Notes: generated by a model from the sequence alone, not told the origin. DNA of 56,775 nucleotides from Janthinobacterium sp. BJB426 (GCF_002735705.1 NZ_PDZL01000029.1:1-56775), one strand, 5' to 3'. Shown: positions 8,801 to 18,097, counted from the first letter of the stretch. Made by a program: numbers and translations.

Positions 8801-9594
8801 TCGCCGTCATCGTCAAGCCCACCGAGACGGAGATCAACAAGGTCTGGCTGGCGCAGGTGCTCGAACCGTTCCAGAAAACCCTGGCGCCGAAATATCCGTT
8901 CGCGCCCGACTCGCGCATCGAGGCAAGCAATGCCGACATCGGCCAGGTATTCGGTCCGGAAGGCGCCATCGCCAAGTTCTTCAACACCACCATCGGCCCG
9001 CTGGTCGTGCGGCGCGGCGACGCCATCAGCGCCAGGACCTGGGCCGCGATGGGCATCACCCTGGCGCCGCCGGTGGTGGCCAGCCTGCCCGGCTGGGTCG
9101 CCCCGCTCAGCGCCAACGGCGTGGCCACGGCGGCCGGCGCCGCCGAAGCGCAGACGCGCTTCGACCTGCAGGCACTGAATGCGCCCGGCGCCACCGAATA
9201 TACGATCGAAATCGATGGCCAGGCGCTGCGCTGGCGCGGCCAGCCGCAGCCCTGGGTGCACATGGTCTGGCCCAACCCGCAGGGCGTGCCCGGCTCGCGC
9301 ATCAGCGCCATCACGCCGGAAGGGCGCACCGTGGTGCTGCTGAACGAACCGGGGCATTTCGGCCTGAAGAAGATGATCGACTCGGCCAGGCGCACGCGCA
9401 AGGAGGGCGGCGTATTCGAACTGAGTTGGGAGAACAGCGGCGTCACCGTGACGGCCAACCTGAAGATCGTGGCCGCGCCCGCGCCGGCCGCCACCTCCGC
9501 CGGCAACCAGGGTTTCCGTGGCCTGAAACTGCCGGAATCGGTCGCCATCGGCGCGCCGGAAACGGCCACCGCCATCGCCGGGAACACGCCATGA
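5827..9594 (+). CDS. tssM: Type VI secretion membrane complex subunit TssM (IcmF)
   Basis: This 1255-residue IcmF-family protein fits the usual TssM length. It has two N-terminal membrane helices (about residues 14-35 and 38-58), then a cytoplasmic GTPase-like domain with an intact Walker A (GNPAAGKST, residues 131-139) and a DTAGR switch near 176. A third membrane helix lies near 441-461, followed by a large periplasmic region with the IcmF-related and DUF1215 parts. TssM, TssL and normally TssJ form the envelope-spanning channel anchor. A proline- and threonine-rich insert near residues 570-595 is probably flexible. Its stop overlaps the tagF start (ATGA). Confidence 0.97.
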   Translation: MMQRFWHFLTSRTSLLILGIAAAILLLFACAVIFDWPAIRLLPFLAAAALLGAIVWWLRRRRRRREGASFNSMLEQQAASAASKAGPVQREETEAIRKRMLEAINTIKTSRLGQLSGDAALYELPWYMIIGNPAAGKSTAIANSGLQFPFVDSKIVQGMGGTRNCDWFFTTDGILLDTAGRYAINDEDRAEWFGFLNLLKKHRKRAPINGIIIAVSIAELTGSKPEFAIELAKNLRQRVQELTEKLEVHAPVYVVFTKADLITGFSEFFQDAERAERDKVWGATLPYSVNSSKQDVLEQFDQRFDELYDGLKDLSLANMSLLGRERMPPGVFTFPLEFSSVKGPLRAFIATLFEENPFQFKPVFRGFYFTSALQEGASVSASSERVAQRFDLKPQQQEHKAVQVQDQHGYFLLNLFRKVIFADRELVAQYASPRKTRLRYATFFTAIALAGLALGGWSWSYLANRQLAANVQADLEQAIKVQDQRLDLQSRFQALEIMQDRIEQLEAYRSKRPLALSLGLYQGDLLERKLREEYFSGLKEVMLAPVAQSLESFLAEVNAGADRLQPLTAVPAGTTAATTANPPASTPVTAANQPFKDAAPTNVEDAYNALKTYLMLGDKSRAEASHLNDQLTRYWRGWLDANRGNMPREQMIRSAERLISFYLTQIDDPSWPQIENKLALADQSRDSLRRVVRGMPARDRVYADVKARAATRFPSMTVARIVGEQDKELVLGSYAIPGTFTRDAWEKYIQQAFQEAANRELQSADWVLKTASKDDLTLEGSPEQIQKALVELYKTDYAREWQKFIQGVSIRELNGFDNAAQAMNRLGDPQASPLNKLIETVYQETSWDNPSLLGQGLQRAQRGAMDWFRETVLRQKPAATAVGQVGGAMPMGPVGREFSGVARLVVARDKEASPMRGYLAALSKLRVRLNQIKNQGDTGPGAKQLMQQTLDGSGSELADALKYVDEQMLTGMSDQQKQAIRPLLVRPLMQTFAVIVKPTETEINKVWLAQVLEPFQKTLAPKYPFAPDSRIEASNADIGQVFGPEGAIAKFFNTTIGPLVVRRGDAISARTWAAMGITLAPPVVASLPGWVAPLSANGVATAAGAAEAQTRFDLQALNAPGATEYTIEIDGQALRWRGQPQPWVHMVWPNPQGVPGSRISAITPEGRTVVLLNEPGHFGLKKMIDSARRTRKEGGVFELSWENSGVTVTANLKIVAAPAPAATSAGNQGFRGLKLPESVAIGAPETATAIAGNTP

Positions 9595-10574
9595 GCCGCC
9601 CTACCGTTACCCAGATCGGCTATTTCGGCAAGATCCCCAGCCGCGGCGACTTCATCAAGCACGGCGACAACCCGGCCCTGCTGAAGATGCTCGATGACTG
9701 GCTGGCCAACGCCATGGAACTGATGACGGCCGATGCGCGCTGGAAGCTCACCTACGATGCGCTGCCGCCGCTGCATTTCGCCTTCATCGGCCCGCGTCGC
9801 GGCCGCGCCATCGCCGGGCATATCGCCGCCAGCAGCGATGCCTCGTCGCGCCGCTTTCCCTTCCTGATGATGGGCGCCATGGACGTGGCGCAGCCGGCCG
9901 GCTTCGTGCCGACCAGTCCGCTGGTGCTGTCGCGCCTGTGGAACCGCCTCGATGCCCTGAGCACCGAGATGTGCGGTGCGGCGGCCGGCGCCGCGCTGCC
10001 GGCCGCCGCCGCGGGCGCCAGCATCGAACTGGACTTGCGCGGCAGCGCCTACGATGCCGCCTTCGACGATTTCCTCGCCTTGCAGACGGTGGGCGCGCTC
10101 GACGCCCTGCTGGCGCCCACGGGTTTTGGCGGCTCCGTGCGCCAGGTGCTGCTGGCCCTGGGCATGCTGCTGCAGCCCGTCATGGCCAGCAGCTCCAGCC
10201 GGCTGGAAAAAAGCCTGGAATTGCCGCTGCCGGCCGACCCGCTGTACCGCAACCTGGTGGCGGCCTTCTGGATGCACCTGATCGCCCCGTTCCTGGCGCG
10301 CGCCGACTTCGAACTGGCGCTGTTCATCACCCGCATCCGCGGCCGCCATGCGCTGGTGCTGGGCTTTTGCGGCGCCTCGGCGCAGACCCTGCACGCCATC
10401 ATGGAACCGCAGGCGGCGCTGGAACACCACATCGCCTTCGACGACCTGGCCTGGGTCGAGGAACACGCCAACAGCGACTACGCCATCAAGAAAGCCTCGA
10501 GCTACCTTGCGCAGGCCAACCTGTCACTCAAATCGGCGCACGACACGTTTCGTGCCGCCTTCATCGGGACCTGA
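9591..10574 (+). CDS. tagF: T6SS-associated protein TagF
   Basis: This 327-residue protein has the TagF/ImpM N-terminal signature (IGYFGKIPSRGDFIKHG). In Pseudomonas, TagF represses T6SS post-translationally by acting on the Fha/PpkA pathway. The start ATG at 9591 overlaps the tssM stop by 4 bases, a conserved linkage. The C-terminal half (from about residue 150) is longer than in the minimal domain. No PpkA, PppA or Fha gene is visible in the window, so the partner pathway is either elsewhere or absent. Confidence 0.93.
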   Translation: MSRPTVTQIGYFGKIPSRGDFIKHGDNPALLKMLDDWLANAMELMTADARWKLTYDALPPLHFAFIGPRRGRAIAGHIAASSDASSRRFPFLMMGAMDVAQPAGFVPTSPLVLSRLWNRLDALSTEMCGAAAGAALPAAAAGASIELDLRGSAYDAAFDDFLALQTVGALDALLAPTGFGGSVRQVLLALGMLLQPVMASSSSRLEKSLELPLPADPLYRNLVAAFWMHLIAPFLARADFELALFITRIRGRHALVLGFCGASAQTLHAIMEPQAALEHHIAFDDLAWVEEHANSDYAIKKASSYLAQANLSLKSAHDTFRAAFIGT

Positions 10575-10576
10575 TC

Positions 10577-11389
10577 ATGCGCCACATCCGCCTTGCCATC
10601 CTACTCAGCCTGGTCTTCGCGCCGGCCGGCGCCAGCGCGCAAAACGCCGCCGCGCCGGCGGCCGCTGTCTCGGCGCCCGCCGCCACCACGCCGCAACCGG
10701 GCCAGGTCCTGGCCAGCGGCACGGTGCCGGACGAAGCGGCCAAGGCGGCGGTGCTGGTACGTCTTCGCGAACTGTATGGCGCCGACAAGGTCGTCGACCA
10801 GATCGCCGTCGGCCCGGTCGCGCAGCCGGCCAACTGGAACGCCTATGTGCAAAAGCTGCTGACGGCGGACCTCAAGCAGATCCGCCGCGGCCAGCTGAAG
10901 ATCGAAGGCAGCGTGGTCAGCGTGCGCGGCGAAGTGGCCAACGAGGCGCAGCGGCAAAAGATCGCCAGCGACTTCGCCACCAGCCTCAATCCCACGTACA
11001 CCGTCAACAACGGCTTGCGCGTGTCCGCTTCCGAGCAGAATATCCTCGACGGCGCGCTGGCCAACCGCACCATCGAATTCGAGAGCGGCAAGACCACGCT
11101 GACGCCGTCGGGCCGCGCCATCCTCGACGAAATGAGCGCGGCGCTGCACAAGCTGGCAGGCCGCAAGGTGGACATCATCGGCCACACCGACAACCTGGGA
11201 CTGCGCGCCAGCAACCAGAACCTGAGCCAGGCGCGCGCCGAGGCGGTCAAGACCTACCTGGCCGGCAAGGGCATCGACGGTGACCTGCTCAGCGCTTCCG
11301 GACAGGGCCCGGACCGTCCCATCGCCAGCAATGACAGCCCCGATGGCCGCGCGCGCAACCGCCGCATCGAATTCCGCATGGTCCAGTAA
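10577..11389 (+). CDS. OmpA-family peptidoglycan-binding protein of the T6SS
   Basis: The precursor has 270 residues with a Sec signal peptide (cleavage near residue 22, after GASA). Residues about 45-150 resemble a BON-like pair (IEGSVVSVRGEVANEAQRQ). The C-terminal OmpA domain carries the peptidoglycan-binding pattern (VDIIGHTDNLG, then NQNLSQARAEAVKTYL, and the final GRARNRRIEF). It probably anchors the membrane complex to the cell wall, as TagL-type domains do in other T6SS. It begins 3 bases after tagF in the tssM operon. No lipobox is present, so it is periplasmic rather than a lipoprotein. Confidence 0.9.
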   Translation: MRHIRLAILLSLVFAPAGASAQNAAAPAAAVSAPAATTPQPGQVLASGTVPDEAAKAAVLVRLRELYGADKVVDQIAVGPVAQPANWNAYVQKLLTADLKQIRRGQLKIEGSVVSVRGEVANEAQRQKIASDFATSLNPTYTVNNGLRVSASEQNILDGALANRTIEFESGKTTLTPSGRAILDEMSAALHKLAGRKVDIIGHTDNLGLRASNQNLSQARAEAVKTYLAGKGIDGDLLSASGQGPDRPIASNDSPDGRARNRRIEFRMVQ

Positions 11390-11437
11390 GGCCGCCATGC
11401 CGCCAGCAAGCCATCCGCCCCACTGCCGAGAACACAC

Positions 11438-12475
11438 ATGATTTCAGCCGACCAGCTCCTACTTCCCATCAGCGCCGAGCAGCCATGCGGCGTCGACCTG
11501 TCCTTCTCCACCGACTTCGACGCCATCGGCCAGGCACGCAAGTTCGACGACCCCACGCTCGACCAGGGTGAGTGGGTCACCGACCTGAAGGAAGCCGACT
11601 GGGCCTTCGTACTGCAGCGCTGCGCCGCCCTGCTGGGCGAAAAGAGCAAGGACTTGCGGCTCGCCGCCTGGCTGGCCGAAGCCAGCGCCAGGCAAGACCA
11701 TTTGCGCGGTCTGGGCGAAGGCTATCGCCTGCTGGCCGGCCTGCTGCGCCAGTACTGGGACCTGGGCCTGTACCCGCAGCCCGATGGCGACGACCACGAG
11801 CAGCGCATCGGCAACCTGAGCTGGATCCTGGCGCGCACGCCATCCCTCGTGCGCGCCATGGCACTGACGGACAAGCAATCGGGCGGCTGGTCGACCATCG
11901 ACTTCGAGACGGCGCGCAAGCGGGCAGCCAGCAACCAGGACGGCGTCAACGGCACCAGGCTGGTGGACATGGAGGCGGCGCGGCGCGCCACGTCGGCGCA
12001 GTTCCGCGCCGCCTTTGCCGCCGACGCCCAGTTCTGCCTGGACGCGCTGGCCGAGCTGGAACAGGCCGCCGATAGCCGCCTGGGCAAGGATAGTCCGGGC
12101 TTTTCGCTGGCGCGCGAGGCCCTGCAGGCGATGCAGCTGGCCCTGCCCGCCGCGGCCGTAACCATCCCTGCCGCCAGCGTCGCCGCCGCACCGGTGCCGG
12201 CTGGCGGCCTGGCGGCACCGGCCGCCGTGCCGGCGCTGCCGCCGGCGGCGCCCGGCGAACTGCAAAGCCGCGCCCAGGCGCTGGCGCAGCTGCGCCAGGT
12301 GGCGCAGTACTTCCGCCAGACGGAGCCGCACAGCCCCGTCTCGTACTTCGCCGACAAGGCCGCCAACGCGGGCGAACAGAATTTGCACGAATGGCTGCGC
12401 GGCGTGGTCAAGGACGGCGCCTCGCTGGCCCACATCGAGGAGCTGCTGGGCATCGCGCCCGGCAGCGGCCACTGA
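11438..12475 (+). CDS. tssA: Type VI secretion protein TssA
   Basis: This 345-residue protein begins with an ImpA_N domain (ADQLLLPISAEQPCGVDLSF, then ADWAFVLQRCAALLGEKSKD). TssA primes and organises tail sheath polymerisation at the baseplate or distal end. After residue about 225 an Ala/Pro-rich linker leads to a short C-terminal helical domain (LRQVAQYFRQTEPHSPVSYF) of the type found in short TssA proteins. It closes the plus-strand operon and converges with clpV, leaving only 13 bases between the two stop codons and no visible terminator. Confidence 0.95.
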   Translation: MISADQLLLPISAEQPCGVDLSFSTDFDAIGQARKFDDPTLDQGEWVTDLKEADWAFVLQRCAALLGEKSKDLRLAAWLAEASARQDHLRGLGEGYRLLAGLLRQYWDLGLYPQPDGDDHEQRIGNLSWILARTPSLVRAMALTDKQSGGWSTIDFETARKRAASNQDGVNGTRLVDMEAARRATSAQFRAAFAADAQFCLDALAELEQAADSRLGKDSPGFSLAREALQAMQLALPAAAVTIPAASVAAAPVPAGGLAAPAAVPALPPAAPGELQSRAQALAQLRQVAQYFRQTEPHSPVSYFADKAANAGEQNLHEWLRGVVKDGASLAHIEELLGIAPGSGH

Positions 12476-12488
12476 AGCGGCTTGACGC

Positions 12489-15146
12489 CTATTTGATCGT
12501 ATACCGGAACTGGCCCTGCTTGCCGGCGCTGGCCTTGATACGGCTGATGCCCTGCCCTTCGGCCATGCGCGCCAGCACGGCTTCGGCGATTTCCGGCAGC
12601 AGGCTGCCGTTCAGGATATTGTCGACATTGCGCGCACCCGAATCGACTTCGGTGCAGCGCGCCAGCACCGCCTCGACCAGCGCCTCGTCGTAGATAAACT
12701 CGGCCTGGTGATTGGCGGCGATGCGCGCGGCGATCCGGCCCAGCTTCAGGCCGATGATACTGGCCAGCACATCGTCGCCGAGCGGATAGTAGGGAATCAC
12801 CTTCAGGCGCCCCAGGAACGCGGGCTTGAAGACCTTCAGCAATTGCGGGCGGATGGCCAGCTCGAGCTGCTCCGGCGTCGGCAGCTGCTCTTGCGGCAGG
12901 TTCAGGCACGCCTGCATCATGCTGGCCGACGCCACGTTCGAGGTCAGGATGATGATGGTATTCTTGAAATCGATCTCGCGTCCCTCGGCATCGTCCATCA
13001 CGCCCTTGTCGAAGACCTGGAAGAACAGCTCCATGACATCGGGATGCGCCTTTTCCACCTCGTCGAGCAGCAGCACGCTGTACGGATTGCGGCGCACGGC
13101 CTCGGTCAGCACGCCGCCTTCGCCATAGCCGACATAGCCGGGCGGCGAACCCTTCAGCCCCGACACGCTGTGGGCTTCCTGGTATTCGCTCATGTTGATG
13201 GAAATGAGCTTGCGTTCGCCGCCGTACAGCACGTCGGCCAGCGCCAGCGCCGTTTCCGTCTTGCCGATGCCGGACGGGCCGACGAACAGGAACACGCCCT
13301 TCGGCTTGTCCGGGTCGTCCAGGTTGGCGCGCGCCGTGCGCACGCGTTGCGCCACCGCCTCGATCGCGTGGGGCTGGCCCAGCACGCGCTCCTGCAGCAA
13401 ATCCTTCAGCCGCAGCACCGTCTTGAGTTCATCCTTGACCATCTTGCCCAGCGGGATGCCGGTCCAGCCGGCGACGATTTCCGCCACCACGTGGCCGTCG
13501 ACCTGCACCGGCACCAGCGGCGTCTCGCCCTGCAGCGACGCTAGTTCGGCCTGCAGCGCCAGCAGCTCGCGTCCCTGGCCCGCGTCGGCCGGCGTGCCCT
13601 CCTCGAGCTGGAGGCGGATCGCCTGGATCTGTTCCGACAGCGCCTTTTCGCTGTCCCAGCGCGCGGCCAGCTGCGCGTGTTCCTGCGTGGCGGCGCCGCG
13701 TTCGGCGTCGAGCAGCTGCAGCCGCGCGCCGTGGCGCGCGCCGCCGCTCTCCTCGCGCACCAGGGCCGAGGCTTCCGCATCGATGCGCTCGCGCCGGCGC
13801 GCCACGCTGTCGAGCAGGGCCGGCATGGCGCTCTGCCCCAGCGCCACCCTGGCGCAAGCCGTATCGAGCACGCTGATGGCCTTGTCCGGCAGCTGGCGGC
13901 CGGCGATGTAGCGGTGCGACAGGCGCACGGCTTCGGTGATCGCCTCGTCGAAGATGCGCACCTTGAAATGCTGTTCCATCAGCGGCGCCATGCCGCGCAA
14001 CATGGCGCACGCCAGCTCTTCGCTCGGTTCCTCGATCTTGACGACCTGGAAGCGGCGCGCCAGCGCCGCATCCTTTTCAAAATATTTTTTGTATTCGCCC
14101 CAGGTGGTGGCAGCGATGGTGCGCAGCTCGCCGCGCGCCAGCGCCGGTTTCAGCAGGTTCGCCGCATCGTTCTGCCCGGCGCTGCCGCCGGCGCCGATCA
14201 TCGTGTGCGCCTCGTCGATGAAAAGGATGATGGCGTGCGCGCTCTTGCCCACTTCGGCGATGACGTTTTTCAGGCGGTTCTCGAACTCGCCCTTGACGCT
14301 GGCGCCGGCCTGCAGCAGGCCCATGTCCAGCGTGTGGATTTCCACGCCCTGCAAAATGTCGGGCACGTCGCCCTGCACGATGCGCAGCGCCAGGCCCTCC
14401 ACCACGGCCGTCTTGCCGACGCCCGCCTCGCCCGTCAGGATGGGATTATTCTGGCGCCGCCGCATCAGGATGTCGATCGCCTGGCGGATTTCCATGTCGC
14501 GCCCGATCACGGGATCGACCTTGCCGGCGCGCGCGCGGGCCGTCAGGTTGACGGTGAACTGATCCAGCGCCGGCGTTTTCGACGCCGCCGCACTTGCCAG
14601 TTCCCCCACGGGATCGCCGCCGGCGTCGCCCGCATCCTCCGGCCCCGTCGCCGCCTCGTCGGCTTCCTGCGAACCTTCGGTCAGCTTGTCGAGCCCGTGC
14701 TTGATCTCGTCGAGCTTGAATTCGTGGAACAGCGCCGAGCCCCGGTAGGCCAGCTGCGCCAGTTCCGGCTCGGTCAGCAGCGCCTGCAGCAGGTGGCCGC
14801 TGCGGATGCTCACCTGCCGCCCGGCGCGCAAATCGAGCGAAGCGATCAGCCAGGCATGCTCGAACAGCTTGGGCAGGCGCACGGAAAACACGGGCGTGCG
14901 CGTGTTGCCCGTCTGCAGGCGCGCCACTTCGGCGCGCAAATCCGCTTCCAGCATGCTCACGCTGACGCCGCTCCTGCGGGCAATCAGCACGAAATCGCTG
15001 TGCGGCTGCTCCAGCAGCGCGAGGAAAACGTGCTCCAGGTCGACTTCATACTGTCCCAGGCCGACGCAAAGACTGGCCGCCCGCGTGGCGGCCGTGCGGC
15101 AGGTGTCGTTCAACTTGCTGATCAGGGTTTTCAGGTTGATGCTCAT
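12489..15146 (-). CDS. clpV: ClpV ATPase recycling the T6SS sheath (TssH)
   Basis: This 885-residue AAA+ protein has two nucleotide-binding modules, with Walker A motifs GEAGVGKT (239-246) and GPSGIGKT (623-630), the latter in the FLFVGPSGIGKTETALALAD context. The N-terminal Clp repeat domain (about 1-150) and the middle coiled-coil segment (about 430-520) are present. ClpV disassembles contracted TssB/TssC sheath for reuse. The start ATG at 15146 leaves 55 bases after tssG. It is the last gene of the minus-strand baseplate/sheath operon. Confidence 0.97.
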   Translation of the reverse strand: MSINLKTLISKLNDTCRTAATRAASLCVGLGQYEVDLEHVFLALLEQPHSDFVLIARRSGVSVSMLEADLRAEVARLQTGNTRTPVFSVRLPKLFEHAWLIASLDLRAGRQVSIRSGHLLQALLTEPELAQLAYRGSALFHEFKLDEIKHGLDKLTEGSQEADEAATGPEDAGDAGGDPVGELASAAASKTPALDQFTVNLTARARAGKVDPVIGRDMEIRQAIDILMRRRQNNPILTGEAGVGKTAVVEGLALRIVQGDVPDILQGVEIHTLDMGLLQAGASVKGEFENRLKNVIAEVGKSAHAIILFIDEAHTMIGAGGSAGQNDAANLLKPALARGELRTIAATTWGEYKKYFEKDAALARRFQVVKIEEPSEELACAMLRGMAPLMEQHFKVRIFDEAITEAVRLSHRYIAGRQLPDKAISVLDTACARVALGQSAMPALLDSVARRRERIDAEASALVREESGGARHGARLQLLDAERGAATQEHAQLAARWDSEKALSEQIQAIRLQLEEGTPADAGQGRELLALQAELASLQGETPLVPVQVDGHVVAEIVAGWTGIPLGKMVKDELKTVLRLKDLLQERVLGQPHAIEAVAQRVRTARANLDDPDKPKGVFLFVGPSGIGKTETALALADVLYGGERKLISINMSEYQEAHSVSGLKGSPPGYVGYGEGGVLTEAVRRNPYSVLLLDEVEKAHPDVMELFFQVFDKGVMDDAEGREIDFKNTIIILTSNVASASMMQACLNLPQEQLPTPEQLELAIRPQLLKVFKPAFLGRLKVIPYYPLGDDVLASIIGLKLGRIAARIAANHQAEFIYDEALVEAVLARCTEVDSGARNVDNILNGSLLPEIAEAVLARMAEGQGISRIKASAGKQGQFRYTIK

Positions 15147-15201
15147 GGGGCGGCGGTCCTTGTCGGGTGATGGTTAACGAAATCGGTGGAGAAGCGCGAG
15201 G

Positions 15202-16287
15202 TCAAGCCAGCGCATGCAGTTCATAGCGGACATCGGCGCGGTCGCTCGCCTCGCCGCCGGTGATCAGGAAACTGTCCCAGCCCAGCCGCCCGCCGCTGCG
15301 CGGCACCGCCAGCGCAATGCCCTGCACGTCGGCGGCGCGCAGCACCAGCTGCACTTCGTATTCCAGGCACAGGCCGGTGAACATGGCGAGCATCTTCTCG
15401 AGCGCGAGGGCGGCCGCGCCGCCAGGCAGGAAGGCGTCGAAGTGGCAGCGGGCCAGCGGGCCGATGGTCAGCCGCAGGCGCAGGTCGCGCTGCCAGACGC
15501 GCGCGCCGACCATGGCGGTGGCGCCCAGCAGGGCGTTGCTGCCGCCCAGCGTGCTTTGCTGCTCGCGCGGCACGTCGTACCAGCAGCCGACAAACTGGCT
15601 GACGGCGATGCGCTGCCCGAAATACTCGGACAGCACCTGGCCGATCAGCACGGCCGATGGCGGCCGGTGGCGCATGGCGGCGGCAAAGTAGCCCACCGAT
15701 TCATCGAGCACGCCGGCGCCATCCCCCGCCAGGCGCTGGCGCAGCGAGGCGTTGCCCAGCCCTGCCAGCGACAGCAGCAGCGGCAGGAACTGGTCCTTGC
15801 CGTCGAGCTGGTATTTGAGTTCCAGCCGGTACTTGCGCCACGCTTCATAGAACAGGGCCAGGGCGCGGTTCGAAAACGTGTCGAGGAAGGCGCGCGGCCC
15901 CTCGTCCTTTTCATATAGCTGGTGCGTGGCGATGCGTTCCGTATAGTGCAGCGGCAGCGCGCCGGCGACGCCGAGAAACCCCATGAACGCCGGCGTGACG
16001 CGCACGTATTTCAGCTGCGCGCTGCGCAGCGCCGCGCCCAGGGCGTTGGCGTCCGTGGCCAGTTCGCGCGGCTCCGGCGCCAGCGCCTCGATCTGGCTGG
16101 GGGCGAAGTCGAGCGAGACGGAATTCTGGAAGCGCAGGAAGCTGGCCACCGCATCGTCGTGCGGCAAGCCATTGCGCCTGAGCCAAAGCTCCAGCATGCG
16201 TACCGCCTGGAAGTACTGGAAGCGGCAAGGCTGGGCAAACAGGCGCTCGATTACACTAGGCTGGAATCGCCGCTGCGTGGTTTGCAT
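15202..16287 (-). CDS. tssG: Type VI secretion baseplate subunit TssG
   Basis: This 361-residue TssG/ImpH-family protein partners TssF, TssE and TssK in the baseplate wedge. The N-terminus (VIERLFAQPCRFQYFQAVRM) and the LHYTERIA and QFVGCWYDVP stretches are typical. The start is the ATG at 16287, preceded by GAGAGGAG. A much longer reading frame continues upstream, but only as a shadow of tssF. The gene overlaps the end of tssF by 37 bases, so the two are probably translationally coupled. Confidence 0.94.
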   Translation of the reverse strand: MQTTQRRFQPSVIERLFAQPCRFQYFQAVRMLELWLRRNGLPHDDAVASFLRFQNSVSLDFAPSQIEALAPEPRELATDANALGAALRSAQLKYVRVTPAFMGFLGVAGALPLHYTERIATHQLYEKDEGPRAFLDTFSNRALALFYEAWRKYRLELKYQLDGKDQFLPLLLSLAGLGNASLRQRLAGDGAGVLDESVGYFAAAMRHRPPSAVLIGQVLSEYFGQRIAVSQFVGCWYDVPREQQSTLGGSNALLGATAMVGARVWQRDLRLRLTIGPLARCHFDAFLPGGAAALALEKMLAMFTGLCLEYEVQLVLRAADVQGIALAVPRSGGRLGWDSFLITGGEASDRADVRYELHALA

Positions 16288-18095
16288 CGCCACAGCTCCT
16301 CTCCTGATTTTTTTGCCAGCACCACCAGTTGCGTGAAGCTGTTCGCATGCACATACAAACCGAGGAAGCACTCGATCACATGCGCAAAGGCGTGGATGCC
16401 GCTGCCGACGAAGGCCTCTTCGTCTATCGTCAGCCGCACTTCGACGCCGCGCACCAGGCAGGCGAAGGGATTGCCTGGCAACCAGGCATTGACGGCCTGG
16501 TGGGCGATGGCCGTGATGCCGCGGATTTGCCGCTGCGAAGTGGCCGAGCGCGGCAAGTCGTACAGGGTCAGCATTTCCTGGAACGCTTCCAGGCCGCTGC
16601 CGGCCAGCGACAGGTGATTCAGCGCCAGATGCGAAATCAAGCGCCAGTGGGCGCCCCGTCCCCGCTCGAAACGGTGCGACTCGCTGGGTTTGCGCAGCAG
16701 GCTGATGCTGCGCACGCTGGAGCCGCCTTCGAGGAACAGGTCGCCGCCGTGCAAGCCGTAGGTCAGCTGTGCCGGCAAGTCGCGGTTGGTGCAGCTCAGC
16801 TCCAGGCTGAGCGTGTCCGTTTCCACTGCGGCCGGATCGAAATCGATGTCGACGATCGATATCTGCGTCTCGTAGCCGGGACTCTTGCCGGCGATGATCT
16901 CGTCGCGCCGCATGACCCAGTAGTGGCCATCCCTGGCCGGGGTCTCGCCATGGCGCAGCGAATAGAAGGGACGGAATTCCACCACGGATTCTCCCTGCGG
17001 CGTCTGCCGCACCAGCTTGACCGAGTCGATCGACTGCACCTCGAACGCATAGGCGCGGCGCGCATCGGCCAGCACGGGATAGCTGGCGGCCGTGTGCGTG
17101 AGGCGGATAGGCTCGCCGCGCTGGCGGAACAGGTTGACCACTGGCGTGCAGCCCAGCAGCAGATTGTGCGTGTTCATCGTCCCCAGCAGGCGCGCCGTGT
17201 TCGAATCCGTGCGCAAGCCGCTCAGCGCCAGATGCAAGGTGATGCGGCGGCAGCCGGACGGCAGCGCGGCGCACAGCGCACCGAGGTCGATGTCGAAGAA
17301 ATTGAATTTTTCGGGAAAGCAGAAATACTCGGTCAGCAGCCGGTAGGCCGGATGCGAGCGGGCGGAAAACGGGATCAGCGCATCGTCCTCGGCAAAGCCG
17401 GCGCTGCGCACCGGAATGCCGTCGAGCGCAACCCAGCTGCCGCTGCCGTCCGCCTCGGCGTAGGCCTTCACGGTGCGCATGAACAGGGCGTCGCGCAGCG
17501 CCGCGCAAAACGAGGGCTGGCCATCGATGAACACGCGCAGCGATGCCAGTCCCAGCTGGCCCAGCGACAGCTGCGCGGCGCTCGACTCGATGGTGATGCG
17601 CACGCCCGAGGTGGCATTCGCCGGCAGCAGCACCTGTTCCGGCGCCTCGATGATGGCGGAAAAAGCCGCATGCGTGAGCGCCAGCGGTGCCACCGTCACG
17701 GGGTAGGCCGTGCGGAAGGTGCAGGCCACGCCTTTCACGGGGCGCGTCGTCAGCTCCGTACCGCGGGCGATTTCCGCCGGCGCCGTCAACTGCGCCGCCG
17801 CGGCGGCGTAATCCATGCGGGCGATCGAGCACGAGGGAAACGGCCGCAGGTAATGCGGATAAAGCACTTCGAACAGCGCTTCGGTAAATTCGGGATAATC
17901 GTCGTCGATACGCTTCGAGATGCGCGAATTGAGCAGCGCGAACGACTGGATCATGCGCTCGATGTGCGGGTCTTCGCACACCTCGCCGCCCATCAGCAGG
18001 CGGCCTGCGATCTTCGGGTAGCGCTCGGAAAACTCGCGCGAATAGCGGCGCAGGAAACCCAGTTCGCGCTCGTAATAAGGCAGCAATTCATCCAA
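16251..18095 (-). CDS. tssF: Type VI secretion baseplate subunit TssF
   Basis: The protein has 614 residues. TssF family proteins begin close to (M)DELLPYYERELGFLRRYSRE, which here follows a TTG codon at 18095. GGGAG lies 7 bases upstream and the TssE stop only 2 bases away, so I take TTG as the start. No ATG is available nearby in frame. Conserved stretches include PKIAGRL, LFEVLYPHYLRPFPSCSI and FPEKFNFFDIDL. It forms the baseplate wedge with TssG and TssE. Confidence 0.94.
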   Translation of the reverse strand: MDELLPYYERELGFLRRYSREFSERYPKIAGRLLMGGEVCEDPHIERMIQSFALLNSRISKRIDDDYPEFTEALFEVLYPHYLRPFPSCSIARMDYAAAAAQLTAPAEIARGTELTTRPVKGVACTFRTAYPVTVAPLALTHAAFSAIIEAPEQVLLPANATSGVRITIESSAAQLSLGQLGLASLRVFIDGQPSFCAALRDALFMRTVKAYAEADGSGSWVALDGIPVRSAGFAEDDALIPFSARSHPAYRLLTEYFCFPEKFNFFDIDLGALCAALPSGCRRITLHLALSGLRTDSNTARLLGTMNTHNLLLGCTPVVNLFRQRGEPIRLTHTAASYPVLADARRAYAFEVQSIDSVKLVRQTPQGESVVEFRPFYSLRHGETPARDGHYWVMRRDEIIAGKSPGYETQISIVDIDFDPAAVETDTLSLELSCTNRDLPAQLTYGLHGGDLFLEGGSSVRSISLLRKPSESHRFERGRGAHWRLISHLALNHLSLAGSGLEAFQEMLTLYDLPRSATSQRQIRGITAIAHQAVNAWLPGNPFACLVRGVEVRLTIDEEAFVGSGIHAFAHVIECFLGLYVHANSFTQLVVLAKKSGEELWRCKPRSGDSSLV

Positions 18096-18097
18096 GG

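Noticed and set aside
5857..9357. 1166-codon minus-strand frame across tssM
   Set aside because: It is the complement of a well-conserved TssM gene; its product is His/Arg/Gly-rich and has no recognisable motif.
15202..17979. 925-codon frame joining a TssF shadow with TssG
   Set aside because: Only the part after the ATG at 16287 matches TssG. The rest is an Arg-rich shadow of tssF in another frame, so this is not a gene fusion.
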